A stretch of DNA of 64,000 nt from Herbidospora daliensis (GTDB lineage: Bacteria; Actinomycetota; Actinomycetes; Streptosporangiales; Streptosporangiaceae): NCBI RefSeq assembly GCF_001570585.1, contig NZ_BBXF01000003.1:903353-967352 (forward strand), read 5' to 3'. A program made the position numbers and the translations under genes. This document shows positions 9,319 to 17,540 of this stretch, piece by piece (positions within the stretch are counted from its first letter, which is position 1; every line of letters begins with the position of its first letter). The notes beneath the pieces are model-generated. The model was not told the DNA's origin. It saw nothing but the letters and a program-made list of their open reading frames with translations, and searched no databases.

Positions 9319-9729
9319 TCATGTCCCGCACACCTCGTTGAGCGCCTTCGCCTGCTGCCGCAGGGCCGCCTCCAGCTTGTCGACGTTCTCCTGGCGCTGC
9401 CGGTCGGACTCGACCTTCGCGAGGTACTGCTCGGCGATGGTGTCGCCGGTGACGGTCACCTGCGTGGGCCGGAACCCGGTCATCGTCTTCTCCAGCGCGC
9501 TCAGCGCGTTCTTCACGCCCTCGTCGCCGGCTTCGGAGGCGGTGGTGCGCAACCGGTCGCCGACGGCGTCGGTCATCGTGCCCACGACCTCCTCCGGTGC
9601 GACGTCGGTGATGCTCAGCGCGTAGGCGACGAGTTTGCGGCCGTCGCCGCACGCCTTCGTGTCGGCCTCGGTCAGCCCGCCGCAGCCCGCGAGCACCAGC
9701 ACGGAACCGGCGATCAGCAGCCGCCGCAT
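9319..9729 (-). CDS. Small lipoprotein of unknown function
   Basis: 136 residues with a short signal peptide and lipobox (V-L-A-G-C at Cys16). The mature part is about 120 residues, mostly helical, with three further cysteines. Its ATG overlaps the stop of the upstream transporter gene (TGATG), which fixes the start and indicates translational coupling. I recognise no domain. The coupling suggests it is made with the MHS-type transporter or with the downstream VWA protein, but a functional link is only inferred. Confidence 0.75.
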   Translation of the reverse strand: MRRLLIAGSVLVLAGCGGLTEADTKACGDGRKLVAYALSITDVAPEEVVGTMTDAVGDRLRTTASEAGDEGVKNALSALEKTMTGFRPTQVTVTGDTIAEQYLAKVESDRQRQENVDKLEAALRQQAKALNEVCGT

Positions 9730-10988
9730 CAGACCCGCACCTCCGCCTTCGCCGGCGCCGCGACCACGCCGGCGGCGGTGATCCCGAGCGCGACCAGCAC
9801 GTAGAGCGAGATCGCCAGGGTGGTGCCGAACCGGTCGAGCAGCGCCAGCGCGATGATCGGCGCCAGCGCCCCGCCGAGCACCCCCGCCAGCTGGTAGCCC
9901 ATGGACGCCCCGCTGTAGCGCAGCCGGGTGCTGAACAACTCGGCGATGAACGCGGCCTGCGGGCCGTACATGGCCGCGTGGCAGGCCAGCGCCACCACCG
10001 TCGCGAACACGATGAGCGCGAACGACCCGGTGTCGAGCAGCGGGAAGAACACGAACGCCCACACCGCCGCGCCCGCCGCCCCCGCCAGGTAGACGGGCTT
10101 GCGCCCGACCCGGTCGGACAACGCCCCGAACAGCGGGATCAGGAACAACTGGCACGCCGACGCGATCAGCACCGCGTTCAGCCCCGTCTGCCGGTCGAGG
10201 TTCAGCGTGCCGGTGACGTAGGTCAGGATGTAGAGGGTGAACGTGTAGAACGCGACGTCGACCCCGATGCGCGCGGCGATGGCCGACAGCAGGGCCCGCG
10301 GATGCGTGGTGATCACGTCGATCAGCGGCATGCGGGCCTTGGCGGGCATCTCGGCGTACAGGGGCGACTCGGCGACCCGCACCCGGATCCAGAGCCCCAC
10401 CCCCACGAGCACGCCCGACAGCAGGAACGGGATCCGCCACCCCCAGTCGAGGAACGCCTGCTCAGAGAGGGTCGCCGACAACACCCCGAGCGCCCCCGCC
10501 GCCAGCAGGTTCCCGGCCGGCACGCCGACCTGCGGCCAGCTGGCGTTGAAGCCCTTCCGGTCCGGGTCGCCGTGCTCCATCGTCATCACGACCGCCCCGC
10601 CCCACTCGCCGCCGAGGCCGAGCCCCTGCAGGAACCGCAGCGTCACGAGCAGGACCGGCGCGGCCACGCCGATGGCGGCGTAGGTCGGCAACAGCCCGAT
10701 GAGGAACGTCGCCACCCCCATCAGCAGCAGCGTCGCCACGAGCACCCCCCGCCGCCCGACCCGGTCGCCGAAGTGGCCGAACACGATGCCGCCCAGCGGC
10801 CGGGCGACGAAACCGACCGCGTAGGTCGTGAGGGCGAGCAGGGTGCCGGTGAGCGGCTCGAACGTCGGGAAGAACACCTTGCCGAAGACGAGGGTCGCGG
10901 CGGTGCCGTAGAGGAAGAAGTCGTACCACTCCAGGGACGTGCCGATCAGGCTTGCGACGATCACCCGGCGGGACTGCGAGGTTGCCAT
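9729..10988 (-). CDS. MFS transporter, metabolite:H+ symporter (MHS) type
   Basis: 419 residues with twelve predicted membrane helices. The opening S-L-I-G-T-S-L-E-W-Y-D-F-F-L-Y motif, G-D-R-V-G-R-R in loop 2-3 and the L-R-F-L-Q-G-L-G-L-G-G-E-W-G-G stretch are hallmarks of the MHS family (ProP, ShiA, citrate and dicarboxylate symporters). It probably imports a small organic acid or betaine-like solute with protons. The gene is divergent from a GntR/FCD regulator, a common arrangement in which the regulator senses the imported acid. The substrate is unknown. Confidence 0.9.
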   Translation of the reverse strand: MATSQSRRVIVASLIGTSLEWYDFFLYGTAATLVFGKVFFPTFEPLTGTLLALTTYAVGFVARPLGGIVFGHFGDRVGRRGVLVATLLLMGVATFLIGLLPTYAAIGVAAPVLLVTLRFLQGLGLGGEWGGAVVMTMEHGDPDRKGFNASWPQVGVPAGNLLAAGALGVLSATLSEQAFLDWGWRIPFLLSGVLVGVGLWIRVRVAESPLYAEMPAKARMPLIDVITTHPRALLSAIAARIGVDVAFYTFTLYILTYVTGTLNLDRQTGLNAVLIASACQLFLIPLFGALSDRVGRKPVYLAGAAGAAVWAFVFFPLLDTGSFALIVFATVVALACHAAMYGPQAAFIAELFSTRLRYSGASMGYQLAGVLGGALAPIIALALLDRFGTTLAISLYVLVALGITAAGVVAAPAKAEVRV

Positions 10989-11017
10989 GACGCTCCTTCG
11001 TGGGGAGGTGGGCCATT

Positions 11018-11038
11018 TTCAACATAAGAATCGTTGAA
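11018..11038. promoter_or_regulatory. Candidate GntR operator between transporter and regulator
   Basis: TTCAAC-N9-GTTGAA is a perfect 6-bp inverted repeat in an AT-rich 91-bp divergent intergenic region, 30 bases before the transporter start and about 40 before the regulator start. Position and symmetry fit a FadR/FCD-type dimer site. Confidence 0.5.
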
Positions 11039-11079
11039 CAATTCGACAAGGGGTTTGTTCTCATGTTTTTCTTGTCACC

Positions 11080-11751
11080 GTGCGTGAACAGACGACCGGG
11101 CCCCACCTCCTGCGAACCAGCACCGCCGAACTCGTCGCGGGCGTGCTCCGCGACCGCATCGCCCAAGCGGTCTACGCACCCGGCGAACGCCTCTCCGAAG
11201 AGGCCATCGGCGCCGAACTCGAGATCTCCCGCAACACCCTGCGCGAGGCGTTCCGCCTGCTCGGCCACGAGAGACTGCTCGTGCACAAGCTGAACCGGGG
11301 GGTGTTCGTCCGGGTCCTGTCGGCGGCCGACGTGAAAGACCTCTACCTGGTGCGCCGCGTCATCGAATGCGCGGCGGTGCGCAACTCGGCCGGGGGAGAC
11401 GTGGCGGCATGCCGCGAAGCCGTCGACGACGGGGAGCGGGCGGCGGCCGCCGATCAGTGGCGTGACGTGGGGACGGCGAATCTGCGGTTCCACCAGGCTC
11501 TCGTCGCGATGCACGGGAGCTCGCGGCTCGACGAGCTGATGGGGCAGCTGCTGGCCGAGCTGCGGCTCGTTTTTCACGTGATGGAGAACCCGGGGGCGTT
11601 CCACGCGCCGTTCGTGGCCCGGAACCGGGTGCTGACGGGGATGCTGGAGGAGGGGCGGGTGGGGGAGGCGGAGCAGTACCTGTCTCGCTACCTGGATGAC
11701 GCGGAGGCTTTACTGCAGGCGGCGTTCAGTTCCGGATCACAACCTGGCTGA
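11080..11751 (+). CDS. GntR-family transcriptional regulator, FadR/FCD subfamily
   Basis: 223 residues starting at GTG. The N-terminal winged helix-turn-helix (about residues 13-78) has the typical P-G-E-R-L-S-E and S-R-N-T-L-R-E-A-F-R-L-L recognition motifs. The C-terminal part is an all-helical FCD ligand domain, with conserved Asp/His residues that bind a metal and a carboxylate effector in relatives. It is divergent from the MHS transporter, so it most likely controls that gene and itself through the inverted repeat between them. Confidence 0.88.
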   Translation: MREQTTGPHLLRTSTAELVAGVLRDRIAQAVYAPGERLSEEAIGAELEISRNTLREAFRLLGHERLLVHKLNRGVFVRVLSAADVKDLYLVRRVIECAAVRNSAGGDVAACREAVDDGERAAAADQWRDVGTANLRFHQALVAMHGSSRLDELMGQLLAELRLVFHVMENPGAFHAPFVARNRVLTGMLEEGRVGEAEQYLSRYLDDAEALLQAAFSSGSQPG

Positions 11752-12005
11752 CCTTGGGCTGGGCCGGTTCTTTGTCGGCTGTGTGGTTCGGGGTCCCGGC
11801 CGGGTCTCGTGTTTCACGACCGGCGAGAAACCGACCTGGGCTGGGCCGCTGTGGACCGCAGCCGGGTGATCTCGGTCGGAGTGCGGCTTTGAGATGGTGA
11901 TCCGGCCGCGTCTGCAGCTCATGGCCGAATCAACAGGCAGCAGGCGCCCACCCTTGACCGGTGAGAGCGTGTTCGACGCGTCGATGTTCCGCCAGATCTG
12001 GACCC

Positions 12006-12170
12006 GGGGCCTGGTTCGGCGGGGCCTGGTTCGGCGGGGCCTGGTTCGGCGGGGCCTGGTTCGGCGGGGCCTGGTTCGGCGGGGCCTGGTTCGGCGGGGC
12101 CTGGTTCGGCGGGGCCTGGTTCGGCGGGGCCTGGTTCGGCGGGGCCTGGTTCGGCGGGGCCTGGTTCGGC
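12006..12170. repeat. 15-bp minisatellite, 11 perfect copies
   Basis: The unit GGGGCCTGGTTCGGC is repeated head to tail eleven times with no mismatch over 165 bases. There are no spacers, so it is not a CRISPR. Perfect identity points to recent slippage or active homogenisation. Confidence 0.97.
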
Positions 12171-12205
12171 GCGAGTCGATGTTGCCTGGGACTGCTACCC
12201 GGTTG

Positions 12206-12349
12206 TCGGCTCGGTCGGCTCGGTCGGCTCGGTCGGCTCGGTCGGCTCGGTCGGCTCGGTCGGCCCGGTCGGCCCGGTCGGCCCGGTCGGCCCGGTCGGC
12301 CCGGTCGGCCCGGTCGGTTCACTCGGCTCGGTCGATTCGGTCGGTCCGG
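12206..12349. repeat. 9-bp tandem repeat, 16 units in two variants
   Basis: Six copies of TCGGCTCGG are followed by six of TCGGCCCGG, then four diverged units (TCGGTTCAC, TCGGCTCGG, TCGATTCGG, TCGGTCCGG). The block structure shows one C/T variant that spread by duplication. It starts 36 bases after the 15-bp array ends. Confidence 0.95.
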
Positions 12350-12435
12350 GCCGTTGTATGTGGTGACCTCTCAGCAGTTGGACCTATCCGGCTCGCGATC
12401 TCGTAGCTTGGCCCGATCGGTGAGGACGGGCATCT

Positions 12436-14145
12436 TCAGCCGAGGATCGCCATGCCCGCCGGTGGGAGCGTGACCCTGACCAACGCGCGGCCCTCGTGAT
12501 GGACGACCGAGGGCGGCGCCGTCTCCCCATAGAGGACCGACAGGACCGACCCCTCCGGATGGAACGGACGGTGGACGGTGACCAGGGCCGTCATCGGATC
12601 GAGGGTCGGGTTGAGCGCCACCAGGACTTCGCGGTCGTGCAGGATGCGCGACCACGCGGTCAGTTCGCCCGTCGCCGGCAGCCGGAACGGGCCGCCCGTC
12701 GAGATCTCCCGCAGGTACATGCGGCCCCGCCGCAGCGCCAGACCCACGCCGTCGGGGCGGTTGCGCACCGCCGCCAGGGCGCGGATCCTCCGGTACGCCG
12801 GATGCTCCGCATCGAAGAAGTGACACCCCTGGGTGCCGAACGCCCCGAACGTCCCGCCGAACATCGACTCCCGGATGTAGCGGTCGTCGCCCCCGGCGGG
12901 CGACGCACCGTCGAAGGCCTGCTCGGTGCCGTAGTAGACGCACGGGATGCCCAGCGTGGTGAGCTGCACGCCGACCGCGTGGGCGACCTGGGTGTCGGAG
13001 TGGGGCCCGGCGTTGCCCGCCGAGAAGCGGCGGCGTTCGCGGCCGACCATGTCGTGGTCGTCGAACATCGTCACGTGGTAGCGGCCGGTCTCCCGGTGGC
13101 CGCCGAGGATGTCGTGGCCCTGATACTGCGCGAAGAACGCCTGCGGGTCGGCGAAGCCCTTGACCAGCCCGGCGATCAGCGCCGCAGGCTGGCCGATGTC
13201 GAGCACCGCGTCGACGTTGCGGCCGAAGACGTCGAGGTAGTCGCGGGCCATCGCCGCGCCGCCGGTCACCTCGCCGAGCAGCAGGAAGTTCTCCTTGCCG
13301 ATCGACTCGGCGTACTCGCGGATCGCGCCGCAGAAGTTCCGCGACACCTCCCACGGGACGTGCTTCACCGTGTCGATGCGGAACCCGTCACAGTCGGTGA
13401 ACGCGATCCAGTGCTTGTAGACGTCGACGACCGCCGACAGGACGTCGTCGCGGGTGAGGGTCAGGTCTTTCAGCGCCTGGAAGTCGCCCCGCCGGAACTC
13501 GACGTCGGGGTGGAGCGGATCCTCCCACGATTCGGGGTCCCAGCGGCCGATGCTGCCGGCGCGGGTGTACCACTCGGGGTTCTGGAACGGCTCCGGCCAG
13601 ACGCCGTCGCCCCGGGCGGCGATGCGGGGGACGCTGGCGCCGTGAGCCGAACGCCAGCCGTGCATCGGATGGGGCGGGGCGAACCGGTAGGGGAGCTGGG
13701 AGACGGGGGAGCCGCCGTCGTCGTAGAACCAGTTGTCGCCGGTGTGGTTGTAGATGACGTCGAGGAGCACGTACATGCCCAGGTCGTGGGCCTTGGCGAC
13801 GAGGGTGCGTAAGTCGTCGGGAGTGCCGAACCTCGGGTCGACGTCGAGGAAATCCTGGATGCCGTAACCGTGGTAGGTCTCCAGATCGGGACGCTGTTTC
13901 CAGACCGGGCCGAGCCACAGGGTGGTGACGCCGAGGTCGCGCAGGTAGCCGAGTTTGCCGGTGATGCCGTTGATGGTGCCGCCCTGGAAACGCGACCCGG
14001 AGTCGGCCCAGGCGACGGGGTCGGGGGCGCGGTGGGCGTCGGTGCGGTCGTACTTCGGGCGGGTCGCCTCGCGGCCGTCGCTGAAGCGGTCGGGGAGCAG
14101 GAAGTACAGGAACTGGTCACGCCATGTAACCGGGCTCGGATGCAT
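12436..14145 (-). CDS. GH13 alpha-amylase family glycosyl hydrolase
   Basis: 569 residues, no signal peptide, so probably cytoplasmic. It is a (beta/alpha)8 alpha-amylase domain with all four signature regions: I D-V-I-Y-N-H, II G-F-R-I-D-T-V-K-H (nucleophile Asp, about residue 252), III L-L-L-G-E-V (acid/base Glu, about 292) and IV F-D-D-H-D (about 360). A C-terminal beta domain follows. It should hydrolyse or transfer alpha-glucosidic bonds of maltodextrins or related glycans; the exact subfamily is not evident. It is monocistronic, with the minisatellites downstream. Confidence 0.9.
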   Translation of the reverse strand: MHPSPVTWRDQFLYFLLPDRFSDGREATRPKYDRTDAHRAPDPVAWADSGSRFQGGTINGITGKLGYLRDLGVTTLWLGPVWKQRPDLETYHGYGIQDFLDVDPRFGTPDDLRTLVAKAHDLGMYVLLDVIYNHTGDNWFYDDGGSPVSQLPYRFAPPHPMHGWRSAHGASVPRIAARGDGVWPEPFQNPEWYTRAGSIGRWDPESWEDPLHPDVEFRRGDFQALKDLTLTRDDVLSAVVDVYKHWIAFTDCDGFRIDTVKHVPWEVSRNFCGAIREYAESIGKENFLLLGEVTGGAAMARDYLDVFGRNVDAVLDIGQPAALIAGLVKGFADPQAFFAQYQGHDILGGHRETGRYHVTMFDDHDMVGRERRRFSAGNAGPHSDTQVAHAVGVQLTTLGIPCVYYGTEQAFDGASPAGGDDRYIRESMFGGTFGAFGTQGCHFFDAEHPAYRRIRALAAVRNRPDGVGLALRRGRMYLREISTGGPFRLPATGELTAWSRILHDREVLVALNPTLDPMTALVTVHRPFHPEGSVLSVLYGETAPPSVVHHEGRALVRVTLPPAGMAILG

Positions 14146-14332
14146 GGGTTCCTCCCCTACATGTCGGCCTGCCGGGCGTCGTAGGCCCCCGGGCCCGGTG
14201 AATCGCGTCCACGTTTGTCATGGACCAGTCCAACAGCCCGCAAACCGCCTGAACGCAAAGTGTGACCAAGCGGTGTCGTCCTGTAATCAAAGGTGGCGCA
14301 GAGTGACGGACGGTCGGACAACGGATTCGAGG

Positions 14333-16321
14333 TCAAGTACTTCCGAGGCCGAGACCTGCGGACAGTTCCTCCGCCTTGATTCGCAAGTGCGGGGGGAGCG
14401 GCGGGCGGCGGGCGGCCAGGGCGCGGGCGAGGAGGAGCGGGGTGGAGTGCGTGTCCTCCTGGAGATGGCGGATCCTGCACAGGCGGAGCAACATGGGACC
14501 GTGGTCGGCGCCGCTCGTGATCAGCGCGGCGATCTCGGCCTCGGCGTCACGGTGCAGCAGCGTCATCGCCAGAGCTCGGGCGGCCAGACTTGAGATGTCC
14601 TCCGCCAGGCGGACCCGATCGAGGTCGGCCAGTGCCTCCTCGGCGCGGCACAGATCGGCGAGGATCTCTCCGCGCAGCCGATGGGCTTCCAGATCGTCGG
14701 TGCGCTTGAGCAGTGCATTCAAGACATTCAGGGCTTCGTGTTGTGAACCCTTGTGCCACAGGGCGTGCGCGTGCTCTCGATGGGCCGTGCCCGCCAAGGT
14801 GACCGCCAGATCGAATTCCTCCTCCGCCCGGGCGTACCACGCCGCCGCGCGGGTGTCGTCTCGCTCCTGCGCGGCCTCGTCGGCCAGTAGCATCGCCTCG
14901 GCTCCGGCCCGGGCGAACAGTACTCCGGCCTTCGGGGAGCGTCCCGCCACCTCGTAGAGCCCGGCGGCCTGCAGGTGGTTGTCATGGGCCTGCTCGGTCA
15001 GCCCCGCCCGGGAAGCCGACAGCCCGATGATCTCGCGCGCGGTCGCCGCCAGCACGTGCCGTCCCGGCGCCTCGACGCCGAGCGCCGCTTCGGCGTTGGC
15101 CCACGCGTCGTCCAGGTCACCTTCCTCGAGCGCCAGCCAGGCCGCTGCGACATGGTCTGCGGGGTCGGTGGCGCGAAGCGCCTCGATCAGACGATCGTGC
15201 GGGAGTTCGTAGCAGCGCTGGTTGGAGCGGTGCTCGGCGCTCAGCAGGTGACGCGTCTCGAGGTCGCGGACCAGGGCGTTCGGCATGCCGACGGTCTCGT
15301 GGTCGTCCTCGTACGCGGTGTCGCGGGTGCCACGCCGGGTGATGAAGTTCTGCTGCAACCATCGGCGCAACACTGTCGGCTTCAACTCGTGGGCCGCCGC
15401 CACCTCGCCGATGATTTCGGTGCAGAATCGCGTCAGATAGGCGTCGACGTCGACGTTGTGCCGCACATACTCGCGGGTGACGACCCTTGTCCCGGGCGGC
15501 AGCGAGTTCCACAACGCGCTGCAAACGACCTGGAGTTGCACCGGCTCGATGCTGTCGACCTTGGTGGTGCGCCGCTGCGAGCGCCGGTCGGTGACGGTGA
15601 CCTCCAGCAGTTCGTCGACGAGGTCCTCGGCTGCCCCGTCCTCGAACGACCACCAGGTGTCCCGCAGGGGCCCCTTGACCGCTTCCAGCGCTGCCGGTCG
15701 GCCCAGTGGTAGCAGGTGGAACCGCTTCCGTGACCCCCGGCCCAGCCTTCGCTCATGATCGACTATTTCGGCGAGGTACTCCTTGCGAAGGGACAGCAGC
15801 AGCCGCAGGCCCTCGTGCCGCGACAGTGCCGCAGCCAGTTCGGACAGGAACTCGGCCCGCTCCTTTCGCAGATCGGCCGGCCCGGTGAGGAACTCCTCCG
15901 CCTGGTCGATCGCGATGAGCCGCGGTTTGGGGTCGCCGTAGGGGTCGCGCTGCTCTTCGCGCCGGTCGAGATAGTCCGACAACGTCAACTCGGAGAGGTC
16001 GCTCATGGTGGTGCCGGGTTCCCACGCGTTCAGCAAGGCGAGAGTGTACGGATTGCCCCCGTCGGTCCTCGGGGCGACCAGCGACAGGCGGGCCGTCGGC
16101 CAGATCTCGACACGGCTGGGGTCGAGCCGGGGGATCACTCCGGCGTGCAGCAGAGACGTCTTGCCTACGCCAGAGTTGCCGTAGAGGACCGTCAGCACGG
16201 TCGACTGCCACATCATGGCGACGTCGTCGGCCTCGCGGTCGCGGCCGAAGAACCGATTCTGATCGGTCCGGCGGAAGGGGCGCAGTCCGACGAATGGCTG
16301 ATACACCTGTTCATCGGCCAT
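14333..16321 (-). CDS. nSTAND1 NTPase with C-terminal TPR-like repeats, partner of SIR2 protein
   Basis: 662 residues. After the typical opening Y-Q-P-F-V-G-L-R-P-F and F-F-G-R-D-R-E comes a P-loop (G-N-S-G-V-G-K-T-S, residues 48-56) and Walker B I-D-Q-A-E-E-F (138-144), the Novel STAND NTPase 1 pattern. A winged-helix region with P-H-D-R-L-I-E-A-L follows, then about 270 residues of alpha-helical repeats (Ala-rich, TPR-like) as the probable sensor. It starts 9 bases after the SIR2 gene ends, so the two form an operon. In AVAST-type immunity a STAND sensor and an NADase effector share one chain; here they are split, and I infer the same logic. Phage defence is not shown. Confidence 0.85.
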   Translation of the reverse strand: MADEQVYQPFVGLRPFRRTDQNRFFGRDREADDVAMMWQSTVLTVLYGNSGVGKTSLLHAGVIPRLDPSRVEIWPTARLSLVAPRTDGGNPYTLALLNAWEPGTTMSDLSELTLSDYLDRREEQRDPYGDPKPRLIAIDQAEEFLTGPADLRKERAEFLSELAAALSRHEGLRLLLSLRKEYLAEIVDHERRLGRGSRKRFHLLPLGRPAALEAVKGPLRDTWWSFEDGAAEDLVDELLEVTVTDRRSQRRTTKVDSIEPVQLQVVCSALWNSLPPGTRVVTREYVRHNVDVDAYLTRFCTEIIGEVAAAHELKPTVLRRWLQQNFITRRGTRDTAYEDDHETVGMPNALVRDLETRHLLSAEHRSNQRCYELPHDRLIEALRATDPADHVAAAWLALEEGDLDDAWANAEAALGVEAPGRHVLAATAREIIGLSASRAGLTEQAHDNHLQAAGLYEVAGRSPKAGVLFARAGAEAMLLADEAAQERDDTRAAAWYARAEEEFDLAVTLAGTAHREHAHALWHKGSQHEALNVLNALLKRTDDLEAHRLRGEILADLCRAEEALADLDRVRLAEDISSLAARALAMTLLHRDAEAEIAALITSGADHGPMLLRLCRIRHLQEDTHSTPLLLARALAARRPPLPPHLRIKAEELSAGLGLGST

Positions 16322-16330
16322 GCTCTCCTC

Positions 16331-17206
16331 CTACGCGGTGGTGCTCAGGCGCTTTCTCAACTCGATGCAGAAATCACGCGCGGTGCCCCAGAAAATCGCG
16401 ATCTTCAGGTCGCTGCCCAGATACTCGTGCAGATACTTCTTGGCGAGTTCCTCCGCCTCGGGAATCGTCGAGTCGACCGGAGGCATCATCTGCACGCTGA
16501 TGTGCTTGCGCCGATGGATGTCAGGGATGCCGCGGAGCAGCCCCTTGAACAAATAGCGATACGTCATGTCTTCGTGGCTGTAACCGATGAACAGCAAAGG
16601 CTGGGTTTTGATCGCTGAGGCAACGGGAGTGGGCAGCAACTGTCCCCCCTCGCCACGGTCGATGCCGACGGTGAGGAGGAATTCGAGATAGTCGCTCTCC
16701 GTCAGAACCATCGACGGAGGTTCGGTCACCCGGCCGTGCAGATGGAAGACGAGGGGGCGGCTGACGGTGGGATTCGGGCCATCATCGGGCGCCCGGTCGT
16801 TTTCGTACCACTGGCAGATCCGCGAGTCGGGGTTCTTGCCGCGGTCACGCAGTGCCGTGGCGAGAAAGTCGTCGTAATTGGTCGTGATGAAAACGGGGAT
16901 GTTCAGGTCGGCCAGAAATGCATGGGGCTCGCCTGGGGCCGAGAAGTCGTGGGGTCCCGCTCGGCCGAGTCGGGCAGCCAGAAGGCTCTTGACGTAGGGG
17001 GTGTCGCCTTCCTGGATGGCGACGTATTGCATGACGCGCGGGAGTTCGTACGGTGGGGGGAAGGGGTACCGGTAGTGGGCCGCCCACTCTTCGGCCAGCG
17101 CCTTGCCGGTGGGAAGAGTGGGAGTACACGCGCCGGAACCGAGGAATGGAGTGCAGTGACCGTTGCGTAACAGGCGGACCAGTCGATTCCAGTCCTTGTC
17201 TTCCAC
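16331..17206 (-). CDS. SIR2-family NADase-like effector
   Basis: 291 residues forming one SIR2-like domain of the SIR2_2 type: F-L-G-S-G-A (Rossmann nucleotide loop, residues 21-26), T-T-N-Y-D-D-F-L (108-115), F-H-L-H-G (154-158) and F-I-G-Y-S-H-E-D (206-213). The Asn and His that catalyse NAD+ cleavage in defence SIR2 proteins are in place (about N110 and H157). It lacks the zinc-binding cysteines of deacetylase sirtuins, which favours NAD+ hydrolysis over protein deacetylation. It is the first gene of a two-gene operon with the nSTAND1 protein and starts 32 bases beyond the stop codon of the FxSxx precursor, on the same strand. Confidence 0.88.
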   Translation of the reverse strand: MEDKDWNRLVRLLRNGHCTPFLGSGACTPTLPTGKALAEEWAAHYRYPFPPPYELPRVMQYVAIQEGDTPYVKSLLAARLGRAGPHDFSAPGEPHAFLADLNIPVFITTNYDDFLATALRDRGKNPDSRICQWYENDRAPDDGPNPTVSRPLVFHLHGRVTEPPSMVLTESDYLEFLLTVGIDRGEGGQLLPTPVASAIKTQPLLFIGYSHEDMTYRYLFKGLLRGIPDIHRRKHISVQMMPPVDSTIPEAEELAKKYLHEYLGSDLKIAIFWGTARDFCIELRKRLSTTA

Positions 17207-17238
17207 CGCATCACCCCACAGCGAAATCCTTCCTCATC

Positions 17239-17403
17239 TTAGAGGAAGTTTTGGAACCCGGAGAAGACGGATGAGCCGGAGTTTTCTTCCAAAACCTCGC
17301 GCAGTGCATCTTTGAGTGCGTCCGGTAGCGCGTTGAGATCGGTGAGCGAAACCCCGCTCATGTCGAGAAGCGAGGATGTGTACAGGCCGGTTTGATTGCT
17401 CAT
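17239..17403 (-). CDS. fxsA: FxSxx-COOH cyclophane RiPP precursor peptide
   Basis: A 54-residue peptide. The N-terminal leader has the family pattern (Y-T-S-S-L-L-D-M-S-G-V-S-L-T-D-L) and an amphipathic helix, ending in F-S-G-F-Q-N-F-L at the very C-terminus. FxSxx-COOH precursors end in Phe-x-Ser-x-x; here the last five are F-Q-N-F-L, so Asn replaces Ser. Radical-SAM three-residue cyclophane enzymes join an aromatic residue to the beta carbon two residues later, and Asn is a common partner in related families, so F50-Q51-N52 is a plausible crosslink site. A GGGAG ribosome-binding site lies 9 bases before the ATG. It may be co-transcribed with the SIR2 and STAND genes, which begin only 32 bases downstream. 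Confidence 0.85.
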   Translation of the reverse strand: MSNQTGLYTSSLLDMSGVSLTDLNALPDALKDALREVLEENSGSSVFSGFQNFL

Positions 17404-17540
17404 GAGTTCCGACTCCCAATCGACGATCTTGCCTCATGATCTCATGCGCCGGAGGGCATGATCTCACGCCGTGGCTATGGCCCCTCGTTGGCGGCTTGAG
17501 TAAACTTACCGCCACCTCTCGCGACGGAAGGCAGGCCGCG
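17404..17540. promoter_or_regulatory. Divergent promoter region of the fxs locus with direct repeats
   Basis: A 137-bp region between the precursor and the TPR gene. CATGATCTCA occurs twice (17435-17444 and 17457-17466), 22 bp apart, about two helical turns, which fits a dimeric regulator. Base composition is clearly less GC-rich than flanking genes. No -35/-10 pair is strong enough to call. Confidence 0.45.

Larger units (their letters stand above)
11752..12435. other. 684-bp non-coding stretch with two minisatellites
   Basis: No convincing gene is seen. ORFs over it on both strands consist almost entirely of translated repeat units (R-R-G-L-V, G-A-W-F-G, N-Q-A-P-P or R-S-A) and are open only because the 15-bp and 9-bp periods are multiples of three. 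The left part has two copies of a G-A-C-C-T-(T)-G-G-G-C-T-G-G-G-C-C sequence (11752 and 11834). The right part is the repeat pair annotated separately. Confidence 0.7.

Noticed and set aside
12006-12349. CRISPR array
   Set aside because: Units are contiguous without unique spacers, and no cas genes are present.
11894-12473. Pentapeptide-like proteins (GAWFG or RRGLV repeats) over the minisatellites
   Set aside because: All frames on both strands stay open because of the repeat periods; no ribosome-binding site or conserved flanks. Pentapeptide-repeat consensus A(D/N)Lxx is not met.
17436-17540. 35-residue N-terminal extension of the NB-ARC/TPR protein
   Set aside because: It covers the divergent promoter repeats, lacks a ribosome-binding site, and family members start at the position chosen.
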